Shown piece after piece: positions 36,230-45,340 of a stretch of 64,000 bases of DNA. The stretch spans positions 8,599,501 through 8,663,500 of the forward strand of contig NZ_CP012333.1 of NCBI RefSeq assembly GCF_001263205.1. The letters run 5' to 3'. The DNA comes from Labilithrix luteola. GTDB taxonomy: Bacteria > Myxococcota_A > Polyangia > Polyangiales > Polyangiaceae. Below the pieces are notes generated by a model, which did not search any database, had not been told where the DNA came from, and was given only the letters and a program-made list of their open reading frames with translations. The stretch's first letter is position 1; the number at the start of each line of letters is the position of its first letter. Position numbers and translations under genes: made by a program.

Positions 36230-38676
36230 TGCGGCTCGGCGCGGTGTTGCTTGCCACGAGCCTGATGTCCTCGACCTTCGCCTTCGCGCAGCAGCGTGGC
36301 AACGACGTGGGCGGGCAGCCGGCCCGTCGCAAGGTGACGAAGTATCCCGTGCTCGTCACCTTCATCCAAGCGCCTTACCCCGACGAGGAGCGCGCGAGCG
36401 GACGGGAAGCCTCCGTCGTGCTGGAGATCGAGATCGCCGAGAGCGGTCAGGTCACGCGCGCGAGGGTGCTACAGGGGGCGTCGAGCGCATTCGACGAGGC
36501 TGCGCTCGCCGCGGCGAGGCAGTTCGTGTTCACGCCCGCCGAGGTCGACGACAAGCCGGCGCCTTCGAAGATCACGTATCGGTATGACTTCGTTTGGCGC
36601 GACGTGGAGGCTGCGGCCGCACCCGATTCGGCCTCGGCATCGGCATCCGGATCCGCATCGGTGTCGGCACCCGCATCCGCATCCTCGCCCTCGCCCTCGC
36701 CTGACGAGGTGCGCGTGCGGGGCACGGCACGGGCGAGGGAGACCGTCGCTTACAAGGTGTCGGCTGGGCAAGCGCGCCGTGTGCCTGGCACTCAGGGGGA
36801 CGTCCTCAAGGTCGTGCAGAACCTGCCTGGCGTATCGCGTCCGCCGCTTGCGTCGGGGCAGCTCGTGGTGTGGGGATCGGCGCCGAAGGACACCCGTACG
36901 TACGTCGATGGCGTGGAGATTCCGGCGCTCTATCACGGCAGCGGACTTCGAGGGACCATCAACTCCGACCAGATTGCCAGCATCGACCTCGTGCCGGGCG
37001 CGTTCTCCGCCGAGTACGGTCGTGGCCTGGGCGGCCTCGTGCGCGTCGACACGAAGAGCATTCCTCGCGGGACGCACGGTTACGTCGGCGTGGACACGCT
37101 GGACGGCTCCGCGCTGGTCTCCACCGAGCTCGGCTCGCGTGCGCGCATCTCGGTCTCCGCGCGCCAGAGCTGGCTCGATCGCGTGATGGCCTGGACGAAC
37201 GCGCGCGACGTGGGTGACTTCTTCCCGATCCCCCGTTACCGCGACGGCCAAATCAAGGCCACCATCGATCTGCGTTCGCATGAGTCGCTCGACGTCGTCG
37301 TGCTCGGCTCGACTGACGACCTCACGCGAACCATGCCCTCGGCCGATCCCGCGAAGACGCGCTCCGAGGCGACCTCGTCGCGCTTCTGGCGCACGTATCT
37401 GCGCTACACGAACGTCGCCGAAGACGGCAGCACGTCGACCGTCACCCCATTCGTGGGGCAGGACGAGAGCGAGCTTGAACAGAGCTTCGGGCAGACGCCC
37501 ACGCATCTCGAGGTTCGCGCCGACCGATGGGGCGTTCGCGCTTCCCACCGGATGCGCCTCGAGGACTTCCTCGCGCTCGAAGGGGGCGTCGACGTCCTCG
37601 GCACGCACTCGGCTCTCGATCGCCGCGGTTCGCTTACGTTGCCTCCCCGCGAGGGCGATGTCTCCGTGTTCGGCCAGGCGCCGAGCGACGATTACGCGGC
37701 CGACGTGTGGACGACGAACATCGTCAATGCTGCGCCTTGGCTCATCGCCGATCTGAAGATCGGGCCCGTGACACTGCGGCCCGGCGCTCGCTTCGATGCC
37801 TATCTCGTCGAGGGAAGCCGCCAGACGCCGCGTATCGGCGCCACGCCGGAGATCGGCTTCTCTCGTCTCGAGTCGGCCTTCGACCCGCGCGTCTCGGCAC
37901 GTTGGGCGGTCACGCCGCGCATGGCGCTCACGGCGGCCTGGGGCCGTTATCACCAGGCGCCGGAGCCCGAGGATCTCTCGGCGGTCTTCGGGACTCCGGC
38001 ACTCGCGCTGTCCCGCGCAACACACACGACCTTTGGAGAATCGATCCGCGTCACGGACACGCTCACCGCCGAGGTGGTCGGTTTCTACAAGACCATGAAC
38101 GACCTCGTCGTGCGGAGCCGGCTCGTCAATCCGATGCTCGCGCGCTCGCTCACACAGAACGGGGAGGGGAAGAGCTACGGCGTGCAGTTCCTCGTGCGCC
38201 AAGAGCTCTGGAAGGGCTTCTTCGGTTGGGTATCGTACGCGGTCAGCCGCAGCGAGCGACGCTACGAAGGTGACGAGCTCTGGCGGGCCTTCGATTTCGA
38301 TCAGCCGCACGTGCTCTCGATCGTGGCGAGTCAGGAGATCGGTCGGCTCGGATTCGGAGCGCGTTTCCGCTACGCCTCGGGCAATCCGCGCACGCCCGTG
38401 ATTGGCAGCTACTACGACGCACGTAACGACCGCTACGATCCCGCTTTCGGAGAACAGAACACGATCCGCATTCCGGCGTTCTGGCAGCTGGATCTTCGTG
38501 TCGATTGGACGCAGCCCCTCGGCAGGGGCCTGCGCCTCGTGGTCTTCGCGGACGTGCAGAACGTCACGGCGCACGAGAACGCCGAGGAGATCGTGTATTC
38601 GGCCGACTTCCGCGAGCGCAGCATCATCCGAGGACTACCGACCCTTGCGGTCGTCGGAGGGAGGCTCGAGTTCTGA
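36229..38676 (+). CDS. TonB-dependent receptor with N-terminal TonB C-terminal-type domain
   Basis: An 815-residue outer-membrane protein. After a signal peptide (LLATSLMSSTFAFAQ), residues about 40-125 form a TonB_C-type domain (PYPDEERASGREASVVLEIEI, VTRARVLQGASSAFDEAALA). A Ser/Ala low-complexity linker (about 128-160) precedes a plug (DVLKVVQNLPGV, TYVDGVEIPALYHGSGLRG, DLVPGAFSAEYGRGLGG). A 22-strand barrel follows, ending in an aromatic residue (GGRLEF). The linked TonB_C domain is unusual for a receptor. It is coupled to the flanking lipoprotein genes by TGATG overlaps. Substrate unknown; PstS-like and OprP-like neighbours hint at a phosphorus compound. Confidence 0.85.
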   Translation: MRLGAVLLATSLMSSTFAFAQQRGNDVGGQPARRKVTKYPVLVTFIQAPYPDEERASGREASVVLEIEIAESGQVTRARVLQGASSAFDEAALAAARQFVFTPAEVDDKPAPSKITYRYDFVWRDVEAAAAPDSASASASGSASVSAPASASSPSPSPDEVRVRGTARARETVAYKVSAGQARRVPGTQGDVLKVVQNLPGVSRPPLASGQLVVWGSAPKDTRTYVDGVEIPALYHGSGLRGTINSDQIASIDLVPGAFSAEYGRGLGGLVRVDTKSIPRGTHGYVGVDTLDGSALVSTELGSRARISVSARQSWLDRVMAWTNARDVGDFFPIPRYRDGQIKATIDLRSHESLDVVVLGSTDDLTRTMPSADPAKTRSEATSSRFWRTYLRYTNVAEDGSTSTVTPFVGQDESELEQSFGQTPTHLEVRADRWGVRASHRMRLEDFLALEGGVDVLGTHSALDRRGSLTLPPREGDVSVFGQAPSDDYAADVWTTNIVNAAPWLIADLKIGPVTLRPGARFDAYLVEGSRQTPRIGATPEIGFSRLESAFDPRVSARWAVTPRMALTAAWGRYHQAPEPEDLSAVFGTPALALSRATHTTFGESIRVTDTLTAEVVGFYKTMNDLVVRSRLVNPMLARSLTQNGEGKSYGVQFLVRQELWKGFFGWVSYAVSRSERRYEGDELWRAFDFDQPHVLSIVASQEIGRLGFGARFRYASGNPRTPVIGSYYDARNDRYDPAFGEQNTIRIPAFWQLDLRVDWTQPLGRGLRLVVFADVQNVTAHENAEEIVYSADFRERSIIRGLPTLAVVGGRLEF

Positions 38677-39584
38677 TGCGCAAGCTCGCCTTCTTCGCCA
38701 CGACTTGCGTGCTCGTCGCGTGCATTCCCGAGCTCGGTCCTCGCGAGTCATTCGTCGGTCGTACGATGGTGCTGGCCGTTCGCGCCGAACCACCGGAGTC
38801 GAAGCCAGGAGAGCCCGTGACGTACGAGGCGCTCGTGGCTTCACCGGAAGGCACCATCGTGGCACCGCGAACCCAATGGGCGTTCTGCGCGACACCGAAG
38901 CTTCTCACCGAGAACGGTGCGGTGAGCCCGTCATGCCTCGCCGACGGAGTCGTCGCGCTCGGGGACGCGAGCGCAAACGTCCAGGCCGTCACTCCATCGG
39001 ACGCGTGCTTGTTGTTCGGGCCGGAGACGCGCTCGGCGGATCTACGGCCGCGTGATCCGGATACGACCGGCGGCTTCTATCTGCCGATTCGTGTGACCCT
39101 CGCCGCGGAAGATGGGGAAGCGCGGGTGGCGTTCGGCTTCGAGCGGCTATCCTGCAATCTGGCGAACGCGCCGGCCGACGTGGTCCGAGAGTTCGCCGCC
39201 CGCTACGTTGCCAACGGGAATCCCTCGATTGCTTCGCTCGCGGCCGAGGTGGGCGGTTCGCCTGTCGCGCTCGATGCGATTCCGAGCGGCGCAAGCGTGA
39301 CGTTGCGGCTCTCCTGGCAACCCGAGGACGCGGAGTCCTACGTGCTCTTCGATCCGGCGAACCAGAGCGTCGTGAGCGGTCGCGAGAGCCTACGCGCGTC
39401 CTGGTTCACGTCGGCAGGCTCGTTCGACGACGACCGCACGGGCCGCCGGAGGGACGAGCCCGAGACGTTCACCACGAACACGTGGCATGCACCTGGAAAC
39501 GCGACCGTCACGCATCTCTGGGTGATCCTGCGCGACGAGCGAGGTGGAACGTCGTTCGCTTCCTACGACCTCGTCACGCGTTGA
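38676..39584 (+). CDS. lipoprotein, last gene of the surface operon
   Basis: Not recognised. A 302-residue lipoprotein (lipobox VLVAC, Cys16) that looks beta-rich with Ig-like strands (GEPVTYEALVASPEG, SVTLRLSWQPEDAESYVLFD, WVILRDERGGTSFASYDL). Four further Cys could pair. It begins at the TonB-receptor stop (TGATG). In comparable loci a lipoprotein adjacent to a TonB receptor often serves as a lid or ligand-binding partner (SusD-like in role, not in sequence). That role is inference here. Confidence 0.75.
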   Translation: MRKLAFFATTCVLVACIPELGPRESFVGRTMVLAVRAEPPESKPGEPVTYEALVASPEGTIVAPRTQWAFCATPKLLTENGAVSPSCLADGVVALGDASANVQAVTPSDACLLFGPETRSADLRPRDPDTTGGFYLPIRVTLAAEDGEARVAFGFERLSCNLANAPADVVREFAARYVANGNPSIASLAAEVGGSPVALDAIPSGASVTLRLSWQPEDAESYVLFDPANQSVVSGRESLRASWFTSAGSFDDDRTGRRRDEPETFTTNTWHAPGNATVTHLWVILRDERGGTSFASYDLVTR

Positions 39585-39609
39585 ACGCCTTGTCGGGTAG
39601 ACTGACGGC

Positions 39610-39951
39610 ATGACTCCCGCGCGGTTCAAAAAGCTCGCGCTCTCGCTCGAGGGCGTCACGGAACGTCCTCACATGGATCGGACGGCGTTTCGAACGTCGC
39701 GGAAGATCTTCGCGACGCTCGGCGCCGACAAGCGCGTGAACCTCGTCGTGCACCCGTCGGATCGGCGCGACGCGCTCCTCGAGTCCTTTCCGGATACGTT
39801 CTTCTCGCTCGGCGGCTGGACGAGGCTCGGCTACATCGCCGTCGACCTCGCGCGTGTCGACGACGAGCTCTTGCGCGAGCTCGTCACCGACGCATGGCGC
39901 GACGCCCTGCCGGTAGCGAAGACGCGCAAGAAGGCGGCTCGCAAGCGCTGA
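39610..39951 (+). CDS. MmcQ/YjbR family protein
   Basis: A 113-residue cytosolic protein of the YjbR/CyaY-like fold. It has the family pattern MTPARFKKLALSLEGVTERPHM, RKIFATLGADKRVNLVVHP and GGWTRLGYIAVDLARVD, and ends in a Lys/Arg-rich tail. Some members bind DNA; no enzymatic role is established. It stands alone, 25 bp after the surface operon but without overlap. The downstream M48 remnant overlaps its 3' end on the opposite strand. Confidence 0.88.
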   Translation: MTPARFKKLALSLEGVTERPHMDRTAFRTSRKIFATLGADKRVNLVVHPSDRRDALLESFPDTFFSLGGWTRLGYIAVDLARVDDELLRELVTDAWRDALPVAKTRKKAARKR

Positions 39952-40770
39952 GAGTGCTGCTTGGCCGCGCGTCGGAGGACGACCGCGTGGTTTTCGGCGA
40001 CGGCGTCGCAGACGCGGTCCGTGAGGCGGGCCTCGAGGCCGTCGCGGTCGTCGAGAAGCTCCCACGCATCGCGGTCGTCGCCCGGCTCGCTGGTGTGTTC
40101 GACGTGCAGCGCTCGCGCGAGCTCGATGCGCTTCTTCGGCGGCGGGTGGCTGTCGTACTCGTCGGCTTCGCGTTCGAGCGCTTCGCGCACGGCCTTGTCG
40201 CATTCGCCGGCGTCGGGCGGCGTCTCCGGGACGTACGTGAAGAGGTTCGCGAGCGCGTAGTTCTTCGAGGTCACTTCCTCCACCGTGCGTTGGACGTAGG
40301 CGTCGTGCTCGATCGAGCGGCGAATGACGTGCTCGAAGCCGGCGACGAACGGCTTCGAACCGTAGGCGGTGATCGCCCAGCGATCGTCGAGCACCTCTTT
40401 CAGGCGCGAGGCGCCCTGCGAGATGCGGAGAAAGACCTGGTGGTACTTCGTCGCGAAGAACCACGCCGTGTTGTACCAGGCTGCAGCACCGCCCTGGATG
40501 AGCGAGACGAGCATCTGGAGCATCGAGCGGCGCACGGAGAGCGAGGAGGCGCCGCCCGCGGTGTCTTCGTTCTTGAAGTGGCCGAACTCGTGCGCGAGCA
40601 CGCCCTTGAGAGCGCCCACACGGAACCCGCGGAGAACGCCCGCGCCGACGACGAGGCATCGTTCGGCGCGCCCGCGCGCAGAGGCGATGGCGCCACCACG
40701 CTCGTAGACCGCCATGTCCGTTCCACTCGTGAGGAAAACCTTGTCGACGGTGCGTGTTCCAACGCGCGGT
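39831..40770 (-). pseudogene. 5'-truncated M48-type metallopeptidase
   Basis: The open frame encodes the core of an M48 zinc protease: VDKVFLTSGTDMAVYERGG, then the active-site helix VLAHEFGHFKNEDTAGG (HEFGH) and the later helix EALEREADEYDSHPPPKKR containing the third zinc ligand. The protein lacks the N-terminal membrane helices and propeptide-like region: homology-like sequence ends at PRVGTRTV near 40760, and the codons beyond that are the antisense of a different gene. The final 40 codons are antisense to the yjbR-like gene, so the 3' end is also suspect. ATG at 40823 is not a credible start. Confidence 0.7.
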
Positions 40771-41261
40771 CGCGAGATCGAAGCCGCGCGAGCGCTACTC
40801 ACGCCCGAGGGAATCGCGATCATCTCGACGAGCTACCGCAACGAGGCGGGCGCCGCCACGCTGCTCAAGTCGCGTCTCGGAAGCGCGGCCGAAGTGAAGA
40901 GCCTGCTCGCGTCGGTCGTGGTCGACAAGAAGAAGACGTTGGCCTCGTTCGTCAACGAGCGAATCTCGCATGGCGAGCGCCTTGGCGTGCTCGAGGACGA
41001 GCGTGCGCAGCTCCGCCTCGCAGCGACGGAGTCGAGCGCGGTCGCCAACGTCAACGCGCGCAATGCTTGGATCCGCGCGGTCAACGCGCTCATCGCGAAC
41101 GCCGAGCTCGCCGGAATTTCGCCAGAGCATGACGCAACGATCTTGGTGCGCTCCGCGAGGCTGAAACCAAAGCCAACCGCCGTGGCAAACCTTCGGCCGT
41201 CGAGCCCACGCCTGGCCCGGCCGACCCGAACACTACGAGCCCGAGCCCCGTTCCATCCTGA
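40770..41261 (+). pseudogene. 5'-truncated, frameshifted fragment of an unknown gene
   Basis: From about 40770 the plus strand reads as good coding sequence (EAARALLTPEGIAIISTSY, TLASFVNERISHGERLGVL, NARNAWIRAVNALIANAEL) but has no start or N-terminal domain. Near 41143-41146 (TTGG) the frame changes: adding one base continues as GALREAETKANRRGKP and a Pro/Ser-rich tail ending at TGA 41259-41261. Function not recognised; it looks like the end of a helical protein with a Pro-rich tail. It abuts the M48 remnant head to head, so one deletion probably removed the 5' ends of both genes. Confidence 0.6.
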
Positions 41262-41284
41262 GGTGCTCGCCGGCGTGCGGCTCC

Positions 41285-41690
41285 GTTGTGATTCGAACCA
41301 CTTCGAGGCCGCGCGCGACCGGCTCTCGAGGGGTTCACACCCATTCGAAGCTGCCCGCGAGCGGGTCGAGAGGCGCTCGAACCACTTATGGGTCGGTGCG
41401 AGCGTCGTGAATCGGCCGTGAGACCGATCTTGAGCCGGCCGCGAGCCGCTCGGAGAGCCGCCAACTCGATTCAGAGCCGGTCGCGAGCGGCTCGAAAGGG
41501 ATCTGGAAAGCGTGCTGGCGCAGTGGCAAGCGGCTCGAAAGTGGTCTGGAAGCGTGCTGGCGCAGTGGCGAGCGGCTCGAAAGTGATCTGGAAGCGTGTT
41601 GGCGTAGTGGCAAGCGGCTCGAAACCGGTTCTGCTCGCGGCGATGCCGCACGCGAGCCGCTCAAAAGTGGTTGGTGTCGCCACCGGACGC
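41285..41690. repeat. degenerate 42-45 bp tandem repeats
   Basis: The best block is 41485-41630: about 3.5 units of 42 bp beginning CGTGCTGGCGCAGTGGCRAG and containing CGGCTCGAAA. Upstream (41290-41390) are diverged 45-bp units (CATTCGAAGCTGCCCGCGAG), and an inverted relative follows at 41650-41675. Any reading frame through it gives only periodic peptides. It fills the space between the broken gene and the repeat-rich lipoprotein; no gene is seen here. Confidence 0.85.
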
Positions 41691-41875
41691 CATCGCCTTG
41701 TGGCGCCGCATCATCCGGGGCGTGTCGAGGAGGGGGGCCTGTATGATGCAGGCCCCCTCCGACGCGATCGCCGCGTCCCGCGTCAGGGGCATCGAGCCCC
41801 AACGCAATCCCGCCGGTCGCCGACGCGACCGGGAGTGTGGACGACGGCGCTCAGGCCGTCAGGCGCGCTCGGAGC

Positions 41876-43876
41876 TCAAGGCGTTCCGCAGAGCGTCAGC
41901 TGGCTCAGGAACTGGTTGTCGGCGTTCGTGCAGCCTGAGCCCCCGGGGACAGGTGCGCTGGTGAAGGGGCCCGAGCGATTGCACTGACTGCCGTTGAAGC
42001 CCCAGTTTTCGACGGGGTCTGCGTTCCAGATGCAGCAATTGCCCGAGACGGTGTGCTTGTAGTTCTTTCCGATGAACGAGTCGGCGATGCTCGAGAGCAC
42101 CGACTGCGGCGCGCGCGCGTAGCCGGGGTCACAAGCTCCGCTCGACCCGTCGAGGTAGTAACACTTGCCGTTGAACGCGACTTCGTTCAAGGGGCAACTG
42201 TTGCACGTGACCGAGACGTTCGTGACGTTGGCGGCCCCGACGGTCCCGCTGCCGTTCGACACGGTGCAGATGAGGTCCGTCGGGTACGTCTTCACCGTGA
42301 CGGCATAGGTTGCGCCGCTGTTGATGCTCGTCGCGAACGTGAACGATGTCGCGTTCGCGGGCACGGTGAGGTCGTCGCCCCCGTTGTCCCGGAGGACGAG
42401 GCCGCTTGCGGTGAGGCCCGCGACGGAGCCGCCCACGGTGTACGTGTTCGTCGTGCACGTCACGTCGATGGTGACGTCGGCTCCGCCCATCAGGCTGGCG
42501 CCGTTCGTGACCTCGCACGTCTGGCTCGGGCCCTTGGGCTGGGTCTTGACCGTGACCGCGTACGGCTGGCCGCTCGCGACGGTGGTCGCAAACTCGTACG
42601 TGCCGTCGGCAGCGACCAAGAGGTCGTCGCCGTCGTTCTCCTGGAGGTAGAGGCCGGTGCCGGCGAGGCCGGTGACGTTGGCCTTGACCTTGAACTTGTT
42701 CGAGACGCACGTGAGCGCAACGTTCGTGACGTTCGCGGCGGCGACCTCGCCGGTGTCGTCCGTCAGCGTGCAGGTCTGGCTCGGAGAGCCGGGCTGCGTC
42801 TTGACCGTGACGGCGTAGCTCGCGCCGCTGGCGATCGGGGTCGAGAACGCGAACGTGCCCGCGTTGGCGTTGACGGTCAGATCGTCGCCGCCTTTGTTCT
42901 GGAGGACGACCGTCCCGAGGAGGCCCGAGACGGTGCCGCCGATCGTGTACTTGTTCGTCGTGCAGTTGACGGCGACGCTGGTGATGTCGCCCGCCCCGAC
43001 GGTCCCGGTGTCGCCCATCACGGTGCACGTCTGCGACGGGTTGGTCGGCTGGGTTCCGACCGTCACCGCGTAGGTCGCGCCGCTCGCGATCGACGTCGCG
43101 AACGTGAAGGGGCCGGACGCGTCCACCGCGAGCGCGTCGCCGCCGTTGTTCTCGAGCACGAGGCCCGAGCCGGTGAGGCCGGCCGCGACGGTGCCGCCGA
43201 TCTTATACTTGCTCGTCGTGCAGGTGACCTGCACGTCGGTGACCTTGGCGGTGCCCATCGTGCCGCTGTCGTGCGTGACGACGCAGGTCTGGGTGGGGGT
43301 CCCGGGCTGGGTCTTCACCGCGACCGCGTAGGTCGCGCCCGACGCGATCGGTGTCGGGAAGGCGAACGTGCCGTTGGCGTTGACGACGAGGTCCGCGCCG
43401 CCGTTGTTCTGGAGGGTGACGCTGCCGCCGGCGAGGCCGGAGACGGTTCCGCCGACCGTGTACTTGTTGGTGGCGCAGTTGACGACGACGCCGGTGACGT
43501 TGGCGGACTGGACGACGCCGCTCGCCGCGCTCAGCGTGCACGTCTGCGACGGGGCGGAGGGCTGGGTCTTGATCGAGACCGCGTACGTCGCCCCCGTGGC
43601 GAGCTTCTTGGAAAAGGTGAACGCGCCGTCGGCGCCGATGGCCAGGTCGTCGCCGTTGTTGTCCTGGAGGACGAGCCCGGTGCCCTTGAGGGCCGTGACC
43701 GTGCCGCCGATGCTGTAGGTCGAGCCCCCGTCCTTGCTCGCGTCCACACCGTCCGCGGTCGGGGAGCCCGCGTCGTTGCCTTCCGTGGAAGGCGTCGTCG
43801 CCGAGTTGTCCGATCCACACGCCACGAGCACGAGGGACGCTGCCAGAATTCCTGCACCGGGTAAAAGGAGCCGCAT
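41876..43876 (-). CDS. lipoprotein with about six tandem beta-sandwich repeats
   Basis: A 666-residue lipoprotein (lipobox VLVAC, Cys20) with an Asp/Ser/Thr-rich tether. Residues about 53-560 consist of roughly six repeats of about 83 residues, each with a GGTVSGL start, a DDLxV-x-FxF strand, SGATYAVTVKTQP, a SQTC cysteine, a V(G/A)xANVT step and a closing VxCxTN cysteine. They probably form Ig-like domains with one disulfide each. The C-terminal 105 residues are Cys-rich (CPLNEVAFNGKCYYLDG...NCCIWNADPVENWGFNGSQC) and resemble the lectin-like modules of myxobacterial secreted proteins. Probably cell-surface adhesive; partner unknown. Confidence 0.85.
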   Translation of the reverse strand: MRLLLPGAGILAASLVLVACGSDNSATTPSTEGNDAGSPTADGVDASKDGGSTYSIGGTVTALKGTGLVLQDNNGDDLAIGADGAFTFSKKLATGATYAVSIKTQPSAPSQTCTLSAASGVVQSANVTGVVVNCATNKYTVGGTVSGLAGGSVTLQNNGGADLVVNANGTFAFPTPIASGATYAVAVKTQPGTPTQTCVVTHDSGTMGTAKVTDVQVTCTTSKYKIGGTVAAGLTGSGLVLENNGGDALAVDASGPFTFATSIASGATYAVTVGTQPTNPSQTCTVMGDTGTVGAGDITSVAVNCTTNKYTIGGTVSGLLGTVVLQNKGGDDLTVNANAGTFAFSTPIASGASYAVTVKTQPGSPSQTCTLTDDTGEVAAANVTNVALTCVSNKFKVKANVTGLAGTGLYLQENDGDDLLVAADGTYEFATTVASGQPYAVTVKTQPKGPSQTCEVTNGASLMGGADVTIDVTCTTNTYTVGGSVAGLTASGLVLRDNGGDDLTVPANATSFTFATSINSGATYAVTVKTYPTDLICTVSNGSGTVGAANVTNVSVTCNSCPLNEVAFNGKCYYLDGSSGACDPGYARAPQSVLSSIADSFIGKNYKHTVSGNCCIWNADPVENWGFNGSQCNRSGPFTSAPVPGGSGCTNADNQFLSQLTLCGTP

Positions 43877-44070
43877 TTTGCCACGCTACGATGCGCCATA
43901 TCGCGGTGTCCATCGACTCGCGATCGAGGATCACCGATTCGTGGCAGGTCGTGATCGCGTGTCAGACCGCGCCCTAATCGGCTGCCTCGCGAGATTCGGG
44001 CTCGCGGGCCGCCCGAAAGACGCGCTCGTCCCGGTCGATCTGTTCCTGGTTCGCGCCCTGGTTCGCGCCC

Positions 44071-44334
44071 TTGCTCGCAGCTCGGGCGGACGGAAAGAAT
44101 CTCGTTGCCGGCTCGGCGAGCCCTGCGCCATCGACGAGGGGCGACTTCTACATGCTCCGACTTTCGGAATCGGGTGACCTCGACCCATCGTTCAACGGTC
44201 GGGGCGACGTCACCTTGGCTCTCGCGGGATCGGAGGTGTCCGCCGTCACCGTTGCACCGGACGGACGGATCTACCTCGTCGGTCGACGGACCGTTTCACC
44301 CTATCGGCTCGTGGCGGCTCGTTACTGGCCCTGA
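44071..44334 (+). pseudogene. C-terminal fragment of a delta-60 repeat protein
   Basis: An 87-codon frame carrying about one and a half delta-60 (DUF5122) repeats: ADGKNLVAGSA, then DFYMLRLSESGDLDPSFNG and VTVAPDGRIYLVGR, ending RLVAARYWP. Full proteins of this family have many copies and a signal peptide; both are missing. The TTG at 44071 is only the frame's first possible start. It is probably the tail of a gene lost by deletion. Confidence 0.6.
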
Positions 44335-44347
44335 GTGGCGGAGCGCC

Positions 44348-45223
44348 TCAGGCGCCGGTATACGGCGGGCTGCCGGGGCTGCGATAGCGATCGAGCGGGC
44401 TTCGCTGGGCGTCGCTGCCGTAATAGTGGCCGTTGCCTTCGAGCGTGCCGAAGAGCAGATGCATTGGAGTGCGCGCGCCGGCGGAGGGCGGCTTCATGCC
44501 GACTTCGGCTGGCGACTTGCCCTGCGACTCCGCGTAGCGCCGGGTCATGTCCGTTTCGATGAAACCGGGCGTGCAGGCGTTGATGCGCAGGGCAGGGTGC
44601 TCGCGCGCGAGCAAGACCGTGTACGTGTTCGCGAGGGCCTTCGAAAGGCCATAGGCCTCGCCGTCATCGAGTCCCTTCGCAGCGAACGCCGGCTTGTCGC
44701 CGTCCATCGCGATGCACTCGTCGATGAAGCTCTGCAGGCGAGGCCACGTCGCCTGCGTATCGAGGAAGAAGCGTTGCATTGCGGTGCTGCAACGCGCGAC
44801 GAAGCTCGGGCCCGAGGCCGATGTGACGTTGACGATCCGACCGTTCACCGGATCGAGCAAAGGCAGGAAGCGCTCGCAGACGCGGTGCATGCCCACGGTG
44901 TTGGTCTGGAGTACCTTGGTGAGGCTCGCGCCCGCGCCGGTGCCGATGCCGGCATTGTTGACGATGGCGTAGAGCTTCTCGTTGCCGAGGCTCCGGGCGA
45001 CCTGCTCGGCAGCGCGAGCAACCGATTGATCCTCGGACACGTCGAGTGCGACGACGTCGGCCCGCGCCTGCCATTCCGGCTTCAAGGCCATCCGCGCAGC
45101 CTGACCTCGAGCAGCGTCGCGTGAGCCGAGGTAGACGAACGTGTCGTCGTGCTCTTCGAGGATGGCTTGGACGATCGCGAAGCCGATGCCCTTGTTGGCT
45201 CCGGTGACGAGAATTCGGCGCAT
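44348..45223 (-). CDS. short-chain dehydrogenase/reductase (carbonyl reductase-like)
   Basis: NAD(P)-dependent oxidoreductase of 291 residues, cytosolic. Cofactor motif TGANKGIGFAIV lies at residues 8-19 and NNAGIG near 92. The catalytic serine is in VNVTSASG, and YGLSKALAN contains the Tyr-x3-Lys pair. There is an extended loop between the Ser and Tyr motifs (about 45 residues), as in monomeric carbonyl reductases, and a C-terminal extension (RSPLDRYRSPGSPPYTGA). The start is ATG 45223 (MRRILVTG), two codons after a GTG alternative. Substrate unknown; appears to be a single-gene unit. Confidence 0.88.
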   Translation of the reverse strand: MRRILVTGANKGIGFAIVQAILEEHDDTFVYLGSRDAARGQAARMALKPEWQARADVVALDVSEDQSVARAAEQVARSLGNEKLYAIVNNAGIGTGAGASLTKVLQTNTVGMHRVCERFLPLLDPVNGRIVNVTSASGPSFVARCSTAMQRFFLDTQATWPRLQSFIDECIAMDGDKPAFAAKGLDDGEAYGLSKALANTYTVLLAREHPALRINACTPGFIETDMTRRYAESQGKSPAEVGMKPPSAGARTPMHLLFGTLEGNGHYYGSDAQRSPLDRYRSPGSPPYTGA

Positions 45224-45340
45224 GTCCACCCGTCACCGGGAGGCCTCTCGGCGTCAAGAGCCGTCATGGGGCTCGGGCGCACGCGAGAATGGCGGGCACG
45301 GCGCCATTCTCGCGGTGGTCGTCGACGCGACGTGCGACAG

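Noticed and set aside
36469..38574. 701-residue minus-strand open frame opposite the TonB receptor
   Set aside because: Arg/Glu/Asp-rich antisense shadow of a GC-rich gene; the plus strand has clear domains.
42053..43864. 603-residue plus-strand open frame opposite the repeat lipoprotein
   Set aside because: Antisense shadow with Arg/Asp/Val-rich composition and no motif.
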